Positions 1 to 8,410 of a stretch of DNA of 64,000 nt are shown here, piece by piece; the first letter of the stretch is position 1, and each line of letters opens with the position of its first letter. The notes below the pieces were generated by a model that was given only the letters and a program-made list of their open reading frames with translations, searched no databases and was not told where the DNA came from. The DNA is taken from positions 80,356 through 144,355 of the forward strand of contig CABXKB010000001.1 in NCBI GenBank assembly GCA_902512755.1, read 5' to 3'. The DNA comes from an uncultured Bacteroidota bacterium. Lineage in GTDB: Bacteria > Bacteroidota > Bacteroidia > Flavobacteriales > Flavobacteriaceae. A program made the position numbers and the translations under genes.

Positions 1-164
1 AAAGCAGTCAACTTCCAAATCAAATAAATCATTACAATTCCAATAAAAATGTTTATAGCTACTGTCCCTCTAACTAGCTTATATAAATAGAAAAGAAGTA
101 AAGCTACAAGGAGAATGTCAATAACATCTATAAAAGAAAAATCAATAAAATCTGTAATATTCAA
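1..164 (-). CDS. cdaA: Diadenylate cyclase CdaA (DisA_N family), N-terminal fragment
   Basis: The complement of 164..1 is an open frame that leaves the window. Its 54 visible residues start with a TTG codon and form hydrophobic segments: a first helix with DVIDILLVALLLFYLYK, then LVRGTVAINIFIGIVMI. These match the N-terminal membrane region of CdaA-type enzymes, which make the second messenger c-di-AMP from two ATP at the inner membrane. The catalytic DGA/RHR region lies outside the window. The gene follows folP on the same strand after about 30 bp, a known arrangement in this phylum, so the two are probably co-transcribed. An ATT codon 7 codons upstream is the only other possible start after the preceding stop. 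The identification rests on the membrane region alone. Confidence 0.72.
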   Translation of the reverse strand, partial: MNITDFIDFSFIDVIDILLVALLLFYLYKLVRGTVAINIFIGIVMIYLIWKLTA

Positions 165-194
165 GTAAGTATGCTTTGTGTAAATTTATAAAAA

Positions 195-965
195 CTATTG
201 AAGCTCTAACCATAAGTCAATGCATTCTTTCGCTTCTTTAACATCGTGGACTCTTAATATTTTTGCTCCACGCTCTAAGCCCCATGCATGAAGGGCCGTT
301 GTTCCATTTAACGCTTGATCAGGTCCAAACCCAAAGGTTTTGTAAATCATAGATTTTCTAGAAACCCCAATAAGTATAGGACAGCTAAGACTTTTTAAGT
401 GATTTAAATTTTTAAATAATGTAAAATTGTGTTCTTTGCTTTTTCCAAATCCAAATCCAGGATCTAAGATTATGTCATTGATGCTAGATAAAGAAGCTTT
501 TTTTAACTGCTTGTTAAAAAAATAAGCAATCTCTTGAATTACATCATGATAATAAACTCCATCCTGCATGTCTTTGGGCGTTCCCTTCATGTGCATCATT
601 ACGTAAGGCACTTTGTGTGAACCGACTACAGAAAGAATTCTTGGATCTAATATACCTCCTGATATATCATTTATCATACTTACTCCCATGTCCAAACTTT
701 CTTCAGCCACAACACTGTTGTAGGTGTCTAATGAAAAGTAAGTTTTTGGAAATTCTTTTAATAATACCTTGAGATAAGGAAATAAAAGCTTTTTTTCTTG
801 ATCTGGATCAATTATTGAACTACCTGGTTTGCTACTTGCAACACCAATGTCAATAAAGGAAGCTCCTTCGTCAAGCATTTTCTGGGTTTGAGCTATAGCA
901 TTATTCAAACAATTATACTTCCCACCATCATAAAAAGAATTATTTGTAAGATTAAGAATTCCCAT
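195..965 (-). CDS. folP: Dihydropteroate synthase
   Basis: This folate enzyme joins para-aminobenzoate to hydroxymethyl-dihydropterin diphosphate. Visible family motifs, in order, are MGILNLT at the start of the barrel, DTYNSVVAEES and MINDISGG, DPGFGFGKSKEHN, IGVSRKS and the C-terminal RVHDV. The pterin loop reads LTNNSFYDGG instead of the usual TPDSFYDGG, so the conserved Asp is Asn. The first ATG (965) lies inside the conserved core. The same frame stays open upstream and encodes QIRIRGNLIDLTKPKI, the expected first beta strand, but it has no ATG, GTG or TTG. The true start is probably a rare codon such as ATC at 1025 or 1037. cdaA follows on the same strand and a DUF1599 gene is divergent. 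Confidence 0.93.
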   Translation of the reverse strand: MGILNLTNNSFYDGGKYNCLNNAIAQTQKMLDEGASFIDIGVASSKPGSSIIDPDQEKKLLFPYLKVLLKEFPKTYFSLDTYNSVVAEESLDMGVSMINDISGGILDPRILSVVGSHKVPYVMMHMKGTPKDMQDGVYYHDVIQEIAYFFNKQLKKASLSSINDIILDPGFGFGKSKEHNFTLFKNLNHLKSLSCPILIGVSRKSMIYKTFGFGPDQALNGTTALHAWGLERGAKILRVHDVKEAKECIDLWLELQ

Positions 966-1051
966 GATTTTGGGTTTTGTTAAATCAATTAGGTTACCCC
1001 GTATACGAATTTGTTGAGCTGTGATATTCTTTTTGATAACTTTTGAAGCGT

Positions 1052-1639
1052 ATGGCTAATGAATTAAAAATAAATTCGAAATTTATAACAAATTTATATG
1101 AAATGGAAGCTACCGAAAAAAAGTATCATGAAATTATCTTTCAATGTCGAGCTTTATTCGAAAAAAAAATGAGTGACTATGGATCTGCCTGGAGAATTCT
1201 CAGATTACCCTCTTTGACAGATCAAATTATGATTAAAGCTCAACGCATCAGAAGTTTACAAACGAATAAAATTATAAAAATAAATGAAGGTGAAGAGTCT
1301 GAATTCATTGGAATAATTAACTATAGCGTTATGGCACTAATACAAATTCAAAAGGGGATAGCTGAACAATCTGATCTAGATTTAGAAACTGCTTTAAAGC
1401 TTTATGATAGAAAATTAAAAACCACATTTGAATTAATGCTAAATAAGAATCATGACTATGGAGAGGCCTGGAGAGACATGCGGATAAGCTCACTTACTGA
1501 CTTGATTCTACAAAAACTACTTCGAGTAAAACAAATAGAAGATAATGAAGGAATAACCATTGTAAGCGAAGGGATTGAAGCAAACTATCATGACATTGTA
1601 AATTATGCCATTTTTGCATTGATTCATTTAAAAGTATAA
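1052..1639 (+). CDS. DUF1599 (nucleotide modification associated domain 1) protein with two tandem copies
   Basis: This 195-residue protein contains the same module twice. Copy one spans about residues 20-95 (CRALFEKKMSDYGSAWRILR ... LTDQIMIKAQRIRSL ... NYSVMALIQIQKG). Copy two spans about 118-195 (FELMLNKNHDYGEAWRDMR ... LTDLILQKLLRVKQIE ... NYAIFALIHL). The repeated DYG-AWR and LTD-I--K--R signatures identify DUF1599. The family is conserved in Bacteroidota next to folP and tpiA, but its biochemical role is not established. ATG at 1052 was chosen; a TTG at 1043 is the alternative. The stop codon overlaps the next ATG by one base (TAATG), so it is translationally coupled to the permease gene. 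Confidence 0.85.
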   Translation: MANELKINSKFITNLYEMEATEKKYHEIIFQCRALFEKKMSDYGSAWRILRLPSLTDQIMIKAQRIRSLQTNKIIKINEGEESEFIGIINYSVMALIQIQKGIAEQSDLDLETALKLYDRKLKTTFELMLNKNHDYGEAWRDMRISSLTDLILQKLLRVKQIEDNEGITIVSEGIEANYHDIVNYAIFALIHLKV

Positions 1640-2712
1640 TGCAATATGCAGTTAATAAAATCGTACAGGTTTTTTTAGCACTTTTTGGTGTTGCAACTCT
1701 AGTGTTTTTTCTATTTACTGTTCTCCCTGGTGATCCAGCTCAAATGATGTTAGATCAAAATGAAGACAGTAAACTTCTAGAGAAGTTAAAATCAAAATTT
1801 GGTTTTGATCTACCAATCTCTAAGCAGTATTTTTATTATCTAAATGACCTCTCTCCAATTTCTTATCATTCAAAAGATCCAAATGTCTTTGCGTATTATG
1901 ATAAATATATTTATGGTGGTTTGAAAATTTTTAGTAACCAGAACCATGTTTTATTATTGAAACTCCCATACTTACGCACTTCATATCAAAAAACAGGAAA
2001 GCCCATTTCTGAAATATTAAAAGAAACTTTGCCAAACACAGTAATACTTGCTTTTTCATCAATGATGATAGCTGTTCTGTTGGGTATTTCGTTGGGTATT
2101 TTATCAACTTTATATAAAGATCATTGGATAGATAGATTCCTTCTATTTTTTAGTACTATAGGGATGAGCGTACCTTCCTTTTTTAGTGCAATACTTTTTT
2201 CTTGGTTTTTTGGATATTTTCTTAACTCATATACTCAACTTAATATGACAGGAAGTTTCTATGAGTTAGATGATTTTGGAGACTCATATCATATTATTTG
2301 GAAAAATTTAATTTTACCTTCATTTGTTTTAGGGATTCGTCCGCTAGCAGTTATTATTCAATTAATTAGAAGTAATTTATTAGACGTTCTTTCTCAGGAT
2401 TACATTAGAACTGCTTACTCCAAGGGTCTTTCAAAATTTCAAGTAATTTTTAGACATGCTTTAAAAAATTCTTTAAACTCAGTAGTAACTGCTGTATCAG
2501 GCTGGTTTGCATCTCTTCTAGCTGGAGCGATTTTTGTTGAATATGTGTTTGGATGGAATGGTCTAGGAAAGGAAATAGTTGAGGCACTTAACCAATTCGA
2601 CATTCCAGTTGTAATGGGTTCTGTAATTGTTGTTGCCTTTCTCTTTATTATCATTAATATTGTTGTCGATTTAATATACATCTATTTAGACCCAAGAATA
2701 AAAACACTGTAA
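1639..2712 (+). CDS. ABC transporter permease, DppB/OppB type
   Basis: This inner-membrane permease belongs to the peptide/nickel ABC importer family. It has an N-terminal membrane helix (residues 8-28, ending in the typical LPGDPA motif), an extracytoplasmic segment to about residue 120, then five further hydrophobic helices. The ATPase-contacting EAA loop is readable near residue 255 as RTAYSKGLSKFQVIFRHALK. Its usual partners (an OppC-like permease, ATPases and a binding protein) are not nearby, so they must be encoded elsewhere; the substrate cannot be told. It is coupled to the DUF1599 gene by TAATG and followed by tpiA after 3 bp. Confidence 0.88.
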   Translation: MQYAVNKIVQVFLALFGVATLVFFLFTVLPGDPAQMMLDQNEDSKLLEKLKSKFGFDLPISKQYFYYLNDLSPISYHSKDPNVFAYYDKYIYGGLKIFSNQNHVLLLKLPYLRTSYQKTGKPISEILKETLPNTVILAFSSMMIAVLLGISLGILSTLYKDHWIDRFLLFFSTIGMSVPSFFSAILFSWFFGYFLNSYTQLNMTGSFYELDDFGDSYHIIWKNLILPSFVLGIRPLAVIIQLIRSNLLDVLSQDYIRTAYSKGLSKFQVIFRHALKNSLNSVVTAVSGWFASLLAGAIFVEYVFGWNGLGKEIVEALNQFDIPVVMGSVIVVAFLFIIINIVVDLIYIYLDPRIKTL

Positions 2713-2715
2713 ACA

Positions 2716-3465
2716 ATGAGAGATAAAATTGTAGCTGGAAATTGGAAAATGAACAATGATCAATACCAGACTAAAGAACTACTAAGTAATTTAAAGTCTT
2801 CTAAAATCCCAGATGATGTTCGTGTTATGGTAGCCCCTTCATTTACTCAGCTATCTCAAAGCAAAAATTTATTAAATAATACAAATATATCAGTTATTGC
2901 TCAAAACATGAATGCGGCTCATTCTGGTGCATATACTGGGGAGATTTCTGCCGATATGCTTAAAGGCATTGAGGTGAATACCGTAATTATTGGGCATTCT
3001 GAAAGACGATCAATATTTAATGAATCAGATGAAATTCTTAAAGAAAAAGTAAAGGCTGCTTTGGCTGCTGACATGGAAGTAATCTTTTGTTTTGGAGAAG
3101 AACTCCAAGAGCGAAAAACTAATAATCATTATAAAGTGGTAGCTAATCAACTCAAAGTTGCACTTTTTGAACTTCCAGAAATAGTATGGAAAAATCTTAT
3201 TTTAGCTTATGAGCCTGTTTGGGCAATTGGCACTGGAGAAACTGCAAGTCCCCAACAAGCACAGGAAATGCATGCATACATTCGTAAATTAATAGCACAG
3301 AATTACAATCAATCAACAGCTGAAAATTTAGCTATTCTTTATGGAGGTAGCGTAAAACCTAATAATGCTAAAGAAATATTTTCAGAACAAGATGTTGATG
3401 GTGGTTTGATAGGTGGGGCCTCTTTAAAGGCTAATGATTTTATTGAAATATTCAGTGCCTTTTAA
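2716..3465 (+). CDS. tpiA: Triosephosphate isomerase
   Basis: This glycolytic and gluconeogenic enzyme interconverts dihydroxyacetone phosphate and glyceraldehyde 3-phosphate. The 249-residue length is standard. Catalytic residues are all present: Lys11 in AGNWKMN, His94 in IIGHSERR, Glu166 in AYEPVWAIGTG, and the phosphate loop LYGGSVK. The start ATG sits 3 bp after the permease stop. The stop overlaps the prmA start (TAATG), so it lies in the middle of a plus-strand operon running from the DUF1599 gene to clpS. Confidence 0.98.
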   Translation: MRDKIVAGNWKMNNDQYQTKELLSNLKSSKIPDDVRVMVAPSFTQLSQSKNLLNNTNISVIAQNMNAAHSGAYTGEISADMLKGIEVNTVIIGHSERRSIFNESDEILKEKVKAALAADMEVIFCFGEELQERKTNNHYKVVANQLKVALFELPEIVWKNLILAYEPVWAIGTGETASPQQAQEMHAYIRKLIAQNYNQSTAENLAILYGGSVKPNNAKEIFSEQDVDGGLIGGASLKANDFIEIFSAF

Positions 3466-4301
3466 TGGCACATTCATATATAGTATATTACTTTACCATA
3501 TTACCTAAAATTCCTTGGAGCGATATATTACTTGCTCAACTAAATAGCCTTCCATTTGAAAGTTTTGAATTAACAGATGTTGGTTTTAATGCATTTGTTT
3601 CAGAGAAACAGCATAACAGTAATTTTTTAGCGTCAATCCCATTATTTAAAAATAATGATGTGAAAATTGATTTTAGATTAGATATAATTGAACCAGTTAA
3701 TTGGAATGCTAAATGGGAGAATAATTTTAAGCCAATTCATATTGGAGAGAACTGTGTTATACGTGCAGATTTCCATCCACAGTTAAATAAAAAGTACGAG
3801 TTGGTAATTAATCCAAAAATGAGTTTTGGAACTGGACATCATCAAACGACTTTTATGATGATGGAATTTGCATTAAATGAGATTGTAGAAGGAAAATCAG
3901 TATTGGACATGGGATGTGGTACTGGAGTGCTGGCAATTATTAATTCAAAAATGGGAGCAAAGAAAATAGATGCTATTGATAATGATCCTTGGTGTATAGA
4001 AAATTCTAAAGAAAATGCCCTTCAAAATCAATGTAAAAATATTAATGTAATTTTTGGATCTGAAATAATTAATAAAAAGTCTAGTTACGATTTAATTTTC
4101 GCGAATATAAATCGTAATGTTTTGTTGGAACAAATTCCAGCTTTTGCAGAAGCATTAAGTTTAAAAGGAACTATATTGCTTTCAGGTTTTTATAATAAGG
4201 ATACACCTATATTAAGAGAAAGGGCAGGTGAGTTTGATCTTAAAATTGTTGAAGAAAAACAAAAAGACAAATGGTCTGCCTTAAAGTTTAAATATGAGTA
4301 A
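3465..4301 (+). CDS. prmA: Ribosomal protein L11 methyltransferase
   Basis: This SAM-dependent enzyme trimethylates ribosomal protein L11. The N-terminal domain (about 1-90) recognises the substrate. The Rossmann methyltransferase domain carries motif I VLDMGCGTGVLAI (residues 146-158), the acidic motif AIDNDPW, and motif IV LIFANINRNVL. NPKMSFGTGHHQTT (about 117-129) is the hallmark PrmA region before motif I. At 278 residues it is slightly shorter than proteobacterial PrmA, as usual in Bacteroidota. It overlaps tpiA by 1 nt and clpS by 8 nt. Confidence 0.95.
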   Translation: MAHSYIVYYFTILPKIPWSDILLAQLNSLPFESFELTDVGFNAFVSEKQHNSNFLASIPLFKNNDVKIDFRLDIIEPVNWNAKWENNFKPIHIGENCVIRADFHPQLNKKYELVINPKMSFGTGHHQTTFMMMEFALNEIVEGKSVLDMGCGTGVLAIINSKMGAKKIDAIDNDPWCIENSKENALQNQCKNINVIFGSEIINKKSSYDLIFANINRNVLLEQIPAFAEALSLKGTILLSGFYNKDTPILRERAGEFDLKIVEEKQKDKWSALKFKYE

Positions 4302-4578
4302 AGAAAACCCCAAAATTGTTCCACAAGAGATTGAGAAGATTGAAACGCTAGAAAAAAAGGAACATGAAATCATTCTTTTCAACGATGATGTGAATACTTT
4401 TGATCATGTCATTGAATGTTTAGTGAAAATTTGTAATCATTCTTATATTCAGGCTGAGCAATGTGCATTTATAGTTCACTATTCAGGAAAATGCATTGTT
4501 AAAACAGGACCCTTAGAAGAACTTATTCCTATATGCAATGAGCTTTTGAAAGAAGGTCTGAGTGCTGAAGTAGTGTAA
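4294..4578 (+). CDS. clpS: ATP-dependent Clp protease adaptor ClpS
   Basis: This small cytosolic adaptor delivers N-degron substrates to ClpAP-type proteases. The 94-residue protein has a flexible N-terminus followed by the ClpS core: EHEIILFNDDVNTFDHVIE, which contains the NDD substrate-pocket region, then AFIVHYSGKCIVKTGPLEEL. The gene starts 8 nt inside the end of prmA, so it is translationally coupled. It is the last gene of the tpiA operon; a 57-bp AT-rich gap follows. Confidence 0.93.
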   Translation: MSKENPKIVPQEIEKIETLEKKEHEIILFNDDVNTFDHVIECLVKICNHSYIQAEQCAFIVHYSGKCIVKTGPLEELIPICNELLKEGLSAEVV

Positions 4579-4635
4579 CTAAATACTAATTTTTTTCTTT
4601 GACTTAAATCATCGATCTTTGCAAAAAAAGGTAAA

Positions 4636-5187
4636 ATGAAATTCAGAATTTTAATACTAATTACATTTATGGTTAAAATCTTCGGAGTACAAGGACAAAA
4701 TGACACCAATAAAACAATTTATCAATTTAAAGTTGCCAATCTCGAGGGGGATGAATTTGACTTTAATACTCTAAAGGGAAAAAAAATTATGATTGTAAAT
4801 ACTGCATCTAAATGTGGGTTGACTCCTCAATACAAGAAGTTGCAGGAATTGTATGAAAAATATGGAAATGAAAATTTTGAAATTGTTGGTTTTCCAGCAA
4901 ATAACTTTTTATTTCAAGAATCAGGAACTGATGAGGAAATTGCTGCATTCTGTGAAAAAAATTATGGGGTAACTTTTCCAATGATGAGTAAAATTTCGGT
5001 AAAAGGTAGTAGTATGCATCCTATTTACAAATTTTTAACTCAAGAAGCCAAAAATGGAGTAATAAGTTCCAGTGTTTCTTGGAATTTCCAAAAATATCTT
5101 ATTAATACTGATGGACAGTTAGCCAGAGTGGTATCTCCAAGGACACAACCAGATGATCCTAAAGTGATTTCATGGATTGAAAATTAA
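4636..5187 (+). CDS. Glutathione peroxidase family thiol peroxidase, exported
   Basis: This peroxide-reducing enzyme has the GPx fold. Residues 1-21 look like a signal peptide (MKFRILILITFMVKIFGVQG), so it probably acts outside the cytoplasm. The catalytic cysteine is in NTASKCGLTPQY, with Cys in place of selenocysteine. The usual glutamine loop reads VGFPANNFLFQESG and the Trp/Asn pair is in SWNFQKYLI. Cysteine GPx enzymes generally use thioredoxin-like reductants rather than glutathione; that is family knowledge. The gene directly abuts the downstream PLP enzyme (stop at 5187, ATG at 5188). Confidence 0.9.
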   Translation: MKFRILILITFMVKIFGVQGQNDTNKTIYQFKVANLEGDEFDFNTLKGKKIMIVNTASKCGLTPQYKKLQELYEKYGNENFEIVGFPANNFLFQESGTDEEIAAFCEKNYGVTFPMMSKISVKGSSMHPIYKFLTQEAKNGVISSSVSWNFQKYLINTDGQLARVVSPRTQPDDPKVISWIEN

Positions 5188-6336
5188 ATGAAAAACCCTC
5201 AAAATTTTAAAACACTTTGTGTACATGCGGGAGAGCTAAAGGATGAAAAATTTGGTGGAGCAATTTCCCCCTTATATATGTCATCTTCTTATGCCTTTAA
5301 TAATGTTGAAATAAATCAATATCCAAGATATTTTAACACCCCAAATCAAAGAGGAGTCTCAGAAAAAATAGCTGCTTTAGAAGGAGCGGATGCTGGCCTA
5401 ATATTTGGCTCGGGTATGGCTGCAATAAGCACTACATTACTATCTCATCTTAACAGTGGTGATCACGTGATCTTCCAAGATGATCTTTATGGCGGTACAA
5501 GAAATTTTATTCAATATGAATTCCCTAGGTATGGTATTGAATTCAGCTTTACTTCAGGAATTAAAACTGCTGATTTTGATCGTGAAATCAAGGATAATAC
5601 TAAAGGAATCTACATTGAAACCCCTAGTAATCCATCACTTAAAATTATAGATATTAAATCTGTTAGCAATCTTGCAAAAAAAGCAGGAATATGGACCATG
5701 ATTGACAATACTTTTGCAAGTCCAGTTAATCAAAATCCTATTTCTATGGGCATTGACATTGTAATTCACAGTGCTACAAAATATTTAGGTGGACATAGTG
5801 ATATTTGTGCAGGAGCTGTTCTTGGAACCAAAAGCACCATTGAAAAAGTGTTTAGTTCTGCAAAAAATCTAGGAGGAAGTTTGAGTGAATATACAGTTTG
5901 GCTCCTTGAAAGGAGTATAAAAACACTTTATATTCGTGTTCAAGCTCAAAACACAAATGCAAAGTTAATTGCAGATTTTTTAGAAAATGAAAGTTGGGTA
6001 GAAAGAGTTTATTATCCTGGACTTAAAAGTCATCCTAATCATAATATTGCTAAAATGCAAATGAAAGGTTTTGGAGGAATGTTGTCTTTTGATATAATTC
6101 CAGAAATAGATTCCAAAAAGTTTTTACTTGGTTTAGATTTAATTAAACCAACAATGAGCTTAGCTGGGATTGAGAGTTCTGCTCTAAGCCCCCAGCTTAC
6201 ATCTCATGCTTTATTAACAGAAAAAGAGCGTATCTCTCAAGGTATTAGCTCTCAAATGGTCAGATTTTCAGCAGGAATAGAATCCATTGAAGACTTGAAA
6301 AGCGATTTACTTCAATCATTAAAAAATCAAATCTAA
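5188..6336 (+). CDS. Cys/Met metabolism PLP-dependent lyase (cystathionine gamma-synthase/lyase family)
   Basis: This 382-residue enzyme of the trans-sulfuration family uses PLP. Visible motifs are FGSGMAAIS (phosphate-binding turn), DDLYGGT, YIETPSNPSL, DNTFASP, and the Schiff-base lysine in HSATKYLGGHSD. The C-terminal region has GIESSALSP and RFSAGIES. Members include cystathionine gamma-synthase, cystathionine beta- and gamma-lyase, methionine gamma-lyase and O-acylhomoserine sulfhydrylase; the sequence alone does not separate them. It is coupled by TAATG to bshB1, so a role in supplying or recycling cysteine for bacillithiol is an attractive inference. Confidence 0.9.
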   Translation: MKNPQNFKTLCVHAGELKDEKFGGAISPLYMSSSYAFNNVEINQYPRYFNTPNQRGVSEKIAALEGADAGLIFGSGMAAISTTLLSHLNSGDHVIFQDDLYGGTRNFIQYEFPRYGIEFSFTSGIKTADFDREIKDNTKGIYIETPSNPSLKIIDIKSVSNLAKKAGIWTMIDNTFASPVNQNPISMGIDIVIHSATKYLGGHSDICAGAVLGTKSTIEKVFSSAKNLGGSLSEYTVWLLERSIKTLYIRVQAQNTNAKLIADFLENESWVERVYYPGLKSHPNHNIAKMQMKGFGGMLSFDIIPEIDSKKFLLGLDLIKPTMSLAGIESSALSPQLTSHALLTEKERISQGISSQMVRFSAGIESIEDLKSDLLQSLKNQI

Positions 6337-7061
6337 TGAAAATTGATATTCTAGCTTTTGGATCTCACCCAGATGATGTTGAATTAGGAAGTGCAGGAAC
6401 GATAGCGAAATCTATATCCCAAGGCAAGTCAGTAATAATTATTGATCTTACTCAGGGTGAATTAGGAACCCGAGGGAATATAGATATAAGAAAAAGTGAG
6501 GCCTCTACTGCTGCTTCTATTTTAGGTGTTGTAAAACGTGAAAACTTAAAATTTAAAGATGGCTTTTTTGTGAATGACGAAAATCATCAGCGTTTAGTTA
6601 TAAAAAAAATTAGAGAGTATCGTCCAGAAATTGTTATATGTAATGCTATTGAAGATCGTCATATCGATCATTGTAAGGGAAATAGTTTGGTTAATGATGC
6701 TTGCTTCTTAAGTGGACTTACAAAAATAGAGACTAAAGACTCTAACGATAAACATCAAGATGCTTGGCGGCCAAAAATTGTTTTGGAATACATCCAATGG
6801 AATGATGTTAAGCCTGACATAATAATAGATGTTAGTGGCTACATAGATATAAAAATGAAAGCTGTTAATGCATACTCAAGCCAGTTTTTTGACCCAAATT
6901 CAGTTGAAGATAATACCCCTATAAGCAGCAAAAATTTTTATGATAGTGTTTCGTATCGAGCTAAAAATTTTGGCCGACTAATTGGAACTCAAGCAGGGGA
7001 GGGATTTACTTCTCGTCAACCAATTTCAATTGATAATTTAGATGCTTTAATCTACTTTTGA
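6336..7061 (+). CDS. bshB1: Bacillithiol biosynthesis deacetylase BshB1
   Basis: This LmbE-like zinc hydrolase removes the acetyl group from GlcNAc-malate to give GlcN-malate, the second step of bacillithiol synthesis. The zinc motif HPDD is at residues 16-19 (AFGSHPDDVELGSAGT) with the second part EDRHIDHCKG near residue 107. TQGELGTRG follows the first motif as in characterised BshB1. The 241-residue length fits. It overlaps the upstream PLP enzyme and the downstream oxidoreductase by one base each. BshA and BshC are not in the window. Confidence 0.92.
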   Translation: MKIDILAFGSHPDDVELGSAGTIAKSISQGKSVIIIDLTQGELGTRGNIDIRKSEASTAASILGVVKRENLKFKDGFFVNDENHQRLVIKKIREYRPEIVICNAIEDRHIDHCKGNSLVNDACFLSGLTKIETKDSNDKHQDAWRPKIVLEYIQWNDVKPDIIIDVSGYIDIKMKAVNAYSSQFFDPNSVEDNTPISSKNFYDSVSYRAKNFGRLIGTQAGEGFTSRQPISIDNLDALIYF

Positions 7062-8041
7062 TGTCTAATGTAATCAAATGGGGAATTTTAGGGCTTGGAA
7101 AAATTGCACATAAATTTGCTTCTGATTTAATTTTAGTTAAAGATTGTGAGCTTGTAGCAGTAGCATCATCAAACTATGATCGCGCTAAAGTCTTTGCAAA
7201 TAAATTTGGAGTAAAAACTTGTCATATAGGCTATGATGATCTTTATAAAGATAAATCAGTTGAAATTATTTATATAGCTTCTTTGAACCATAATCATTAC
7301 AGACATGCAATTGAATCAATGAAGCATGGAAAAGCTATTTTATGCGAGAAGCCATTAGCTATTAATCATCATCAAGTAGAAGAAATGATTAAATCTGCCA
7401 AAAAGCATAAGGTTTTTTTAATGGAAGCACTTTGGACTAGATTTAATCCAGCTTTCGAACAATTGCTTCGATGGATTGATCAGGGTGCAATAGGTAAGTT
7501 AAGGTACATAAATGCCACTTTTAGTTTTAATGGTTTGGATAAAGATATAGACTCTCGTCTCTTTAATCCTGAGAAAGGAGGAGGGAGCTTATTGGATATT
7601 GGAATTTATCCTTTATTTCTTGCCCTCATAATTATGGGTAATCCAAACACTATTAAAGCCTCAGCAGTTTTATCTGATACGGGGGTTGATGAGCAAATAG
7701 GAATGTTATTGACTTATGATCAGTCGCAAGCTATTTTATATTCGAGTTACACTCATCACGAGGATATGCGTGCAAGAATTTGTGGTGAACAAGGTGAATT
7801 ATACTTAAATTCACGTTGGCATGAGTCTCCCAAACTTAAACTTGTGAAAGATGGAAAATCAATTGATAAAACTTTTGATTTTATAGGTAAAGGATATAGT
7901 TATGAGATTCTAGAAGCAAATCGATGTCTACGAAATAAAGACACAGAATCTTCTAAATGGCCCTTGAAAAATAGTCTAGACTTAGTAAATCTAATGGATA
8001 AAGTCAGAATACAGACTGGAATTATATATCCCATGGATTAA
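7061..8041 (+). CDS. Gfo/Idh/MocA family NAD(P)-dependent oxidoreductase
   Basis: This 326-residue protein has an N-terminal Rossmann fold with WGILGLGKIAHKFASDL and a C-terminal alpha/beta substrate domain. The catalytic-type lysine lies in ILCEKPLAINHHQ, and MEALWTRFNPAF is typical of the trans-dihydrobenzenediol dehydrogenase-like branch. The substrate is probably a sugar or cyclitol derivative but cannot be named. ATG at 7061 overlaps the bshB1 stop (TGATG). It ends a plus-strand operon that starts at the GPx gene; a tRNA promoter follows. Confidence 0.88.
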   Translation: MSNVIKWGILGLGKIAHKFASDLILVKDCELVAVASSNYDRAKVFANKFGVKTCHIGYDDLYKDKSVEIIYIASLNHNHYRHAIESMKHGKAILCEKPLAINHHQVEEMIKSAKKHKVFLMEALWTRFNPAFEQLLRWIDQGAIGKLRYINATFSFNGLDKDIDSRLFNPEKGGGSLLDIGIYPLFLALIIMGNPNTIKASAVLSDTGVDEQIGMLLTYDQSQAILYSSYTHHEDMRARICGEQGELYLNSRWHESPKLKLVKDGKSIDKTFDFIGKGYSYEILEANRCLRNKDTESSKWPLKNSLDLVNLMDKVRIQTGIIYPMD

Positions 8042-8064
8042 GAAATAAGAGAAGCGTAAAACAC

Positions 8065-8094
8065 TTGTTTGCTATCAAAAAACATTTAAATTTG
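8065..8094 (+). promoter_or_regulatory. Bacteroidota-type promoter of tRNA-His
   Basis: TTG at 8065-8067 and TAAATTTG at 8087-8094 are separated by 19 bp, matching the -33 (TTTG/TTG) and -7 (TAnnTTTG) elements used by the primary sigma factor of this phylum. The tRNA begins 11 bp after the -7 element. Confidence 0.65.
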
Positions 8095-8104
8095 CAGATC
8101 TAAT

Positions 8105-8179
8105 GGTGGTTGTAGCTCAGTTGGTTAGAGCGCCTGATTGTGGTTCAGGAGGTCGTCGGTTCGAGACCGATCTTCCACC
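8105..8179 (+). tRNA. tRNA-His (GTG anticodon)
   Basis: The cloverleaf reads as G-1 at 8105, D arm GCTC/GAGC, anticodon stem CCTGA/TCAGG with anticodon GTG at 8140-8142, and T arm GTCGG/CCGAT. The additional 5' G and C at position 73 (8179) are the tRNA-His identity pair. The acceptor stem GTGGTTG/CTTCCAC leaves two adjacent T-T oppositions at pairs 5-68 and 6-67. CCA is not encoded. Confidence 0.93.
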
Positions 8180-8193
8180 CTCACTAAACAAAG

Positions 8194-8222
8194 GAGTTAA
8201 CCTAAAGTTAACTCTTTTTTTA
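8194..8222 (+). terminator. Intrinsic terminator after tRNA-His
   Basis: GAGTTAAC (8194-8201) pairs perfectly with GTTAACTC (8207-8214) around a 5-nt loop and is followed directly by a run of seven T. Confidence 0.85.
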
Positions 8223-8223
8223 T

Positions 8224-8298
8224 TGCCAGGAAATAGACAGTTAAAGATAACAAAAAGAGCCTAAATAGATGTTTTCTGCCAGTAAATAGACAGTTAAA
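8224..8298 (+). repeat. Pair of 22-bp direct repeats downstream of tRNA-His
   Basis: Two copies at 8224-8245 and 8277-8298 read TGCCAG, then G or T, then AAATAGACAG and TTAAA. They differ at one position and are 53 bp apart start to start. They lie just outside the tRNA terminator, at the left edge of the accessory stretch. The 8299-8410 interval between them and the next repeat holds no gene I can see. Confidence 0.6.
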
Positions 8299-8410
8299 TC
8301 CCCAAAAAATTCCAATCTAAAACTTTCAAATAAGACCCCCATCCCTAAAAATAAATCCACTTTTATTTTGAGACTAGTGCTGATATAATCGTATATAATC
8401 TAAACCATCT

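Noticed and set aside
4598..4621. TTTGAC ... GATCTTTG as a promoter of the GPx gene
   Set aside because: The spacing of 12 bp does not fit the 17-23 bp of the phylum consensus and the -7 element deviates.
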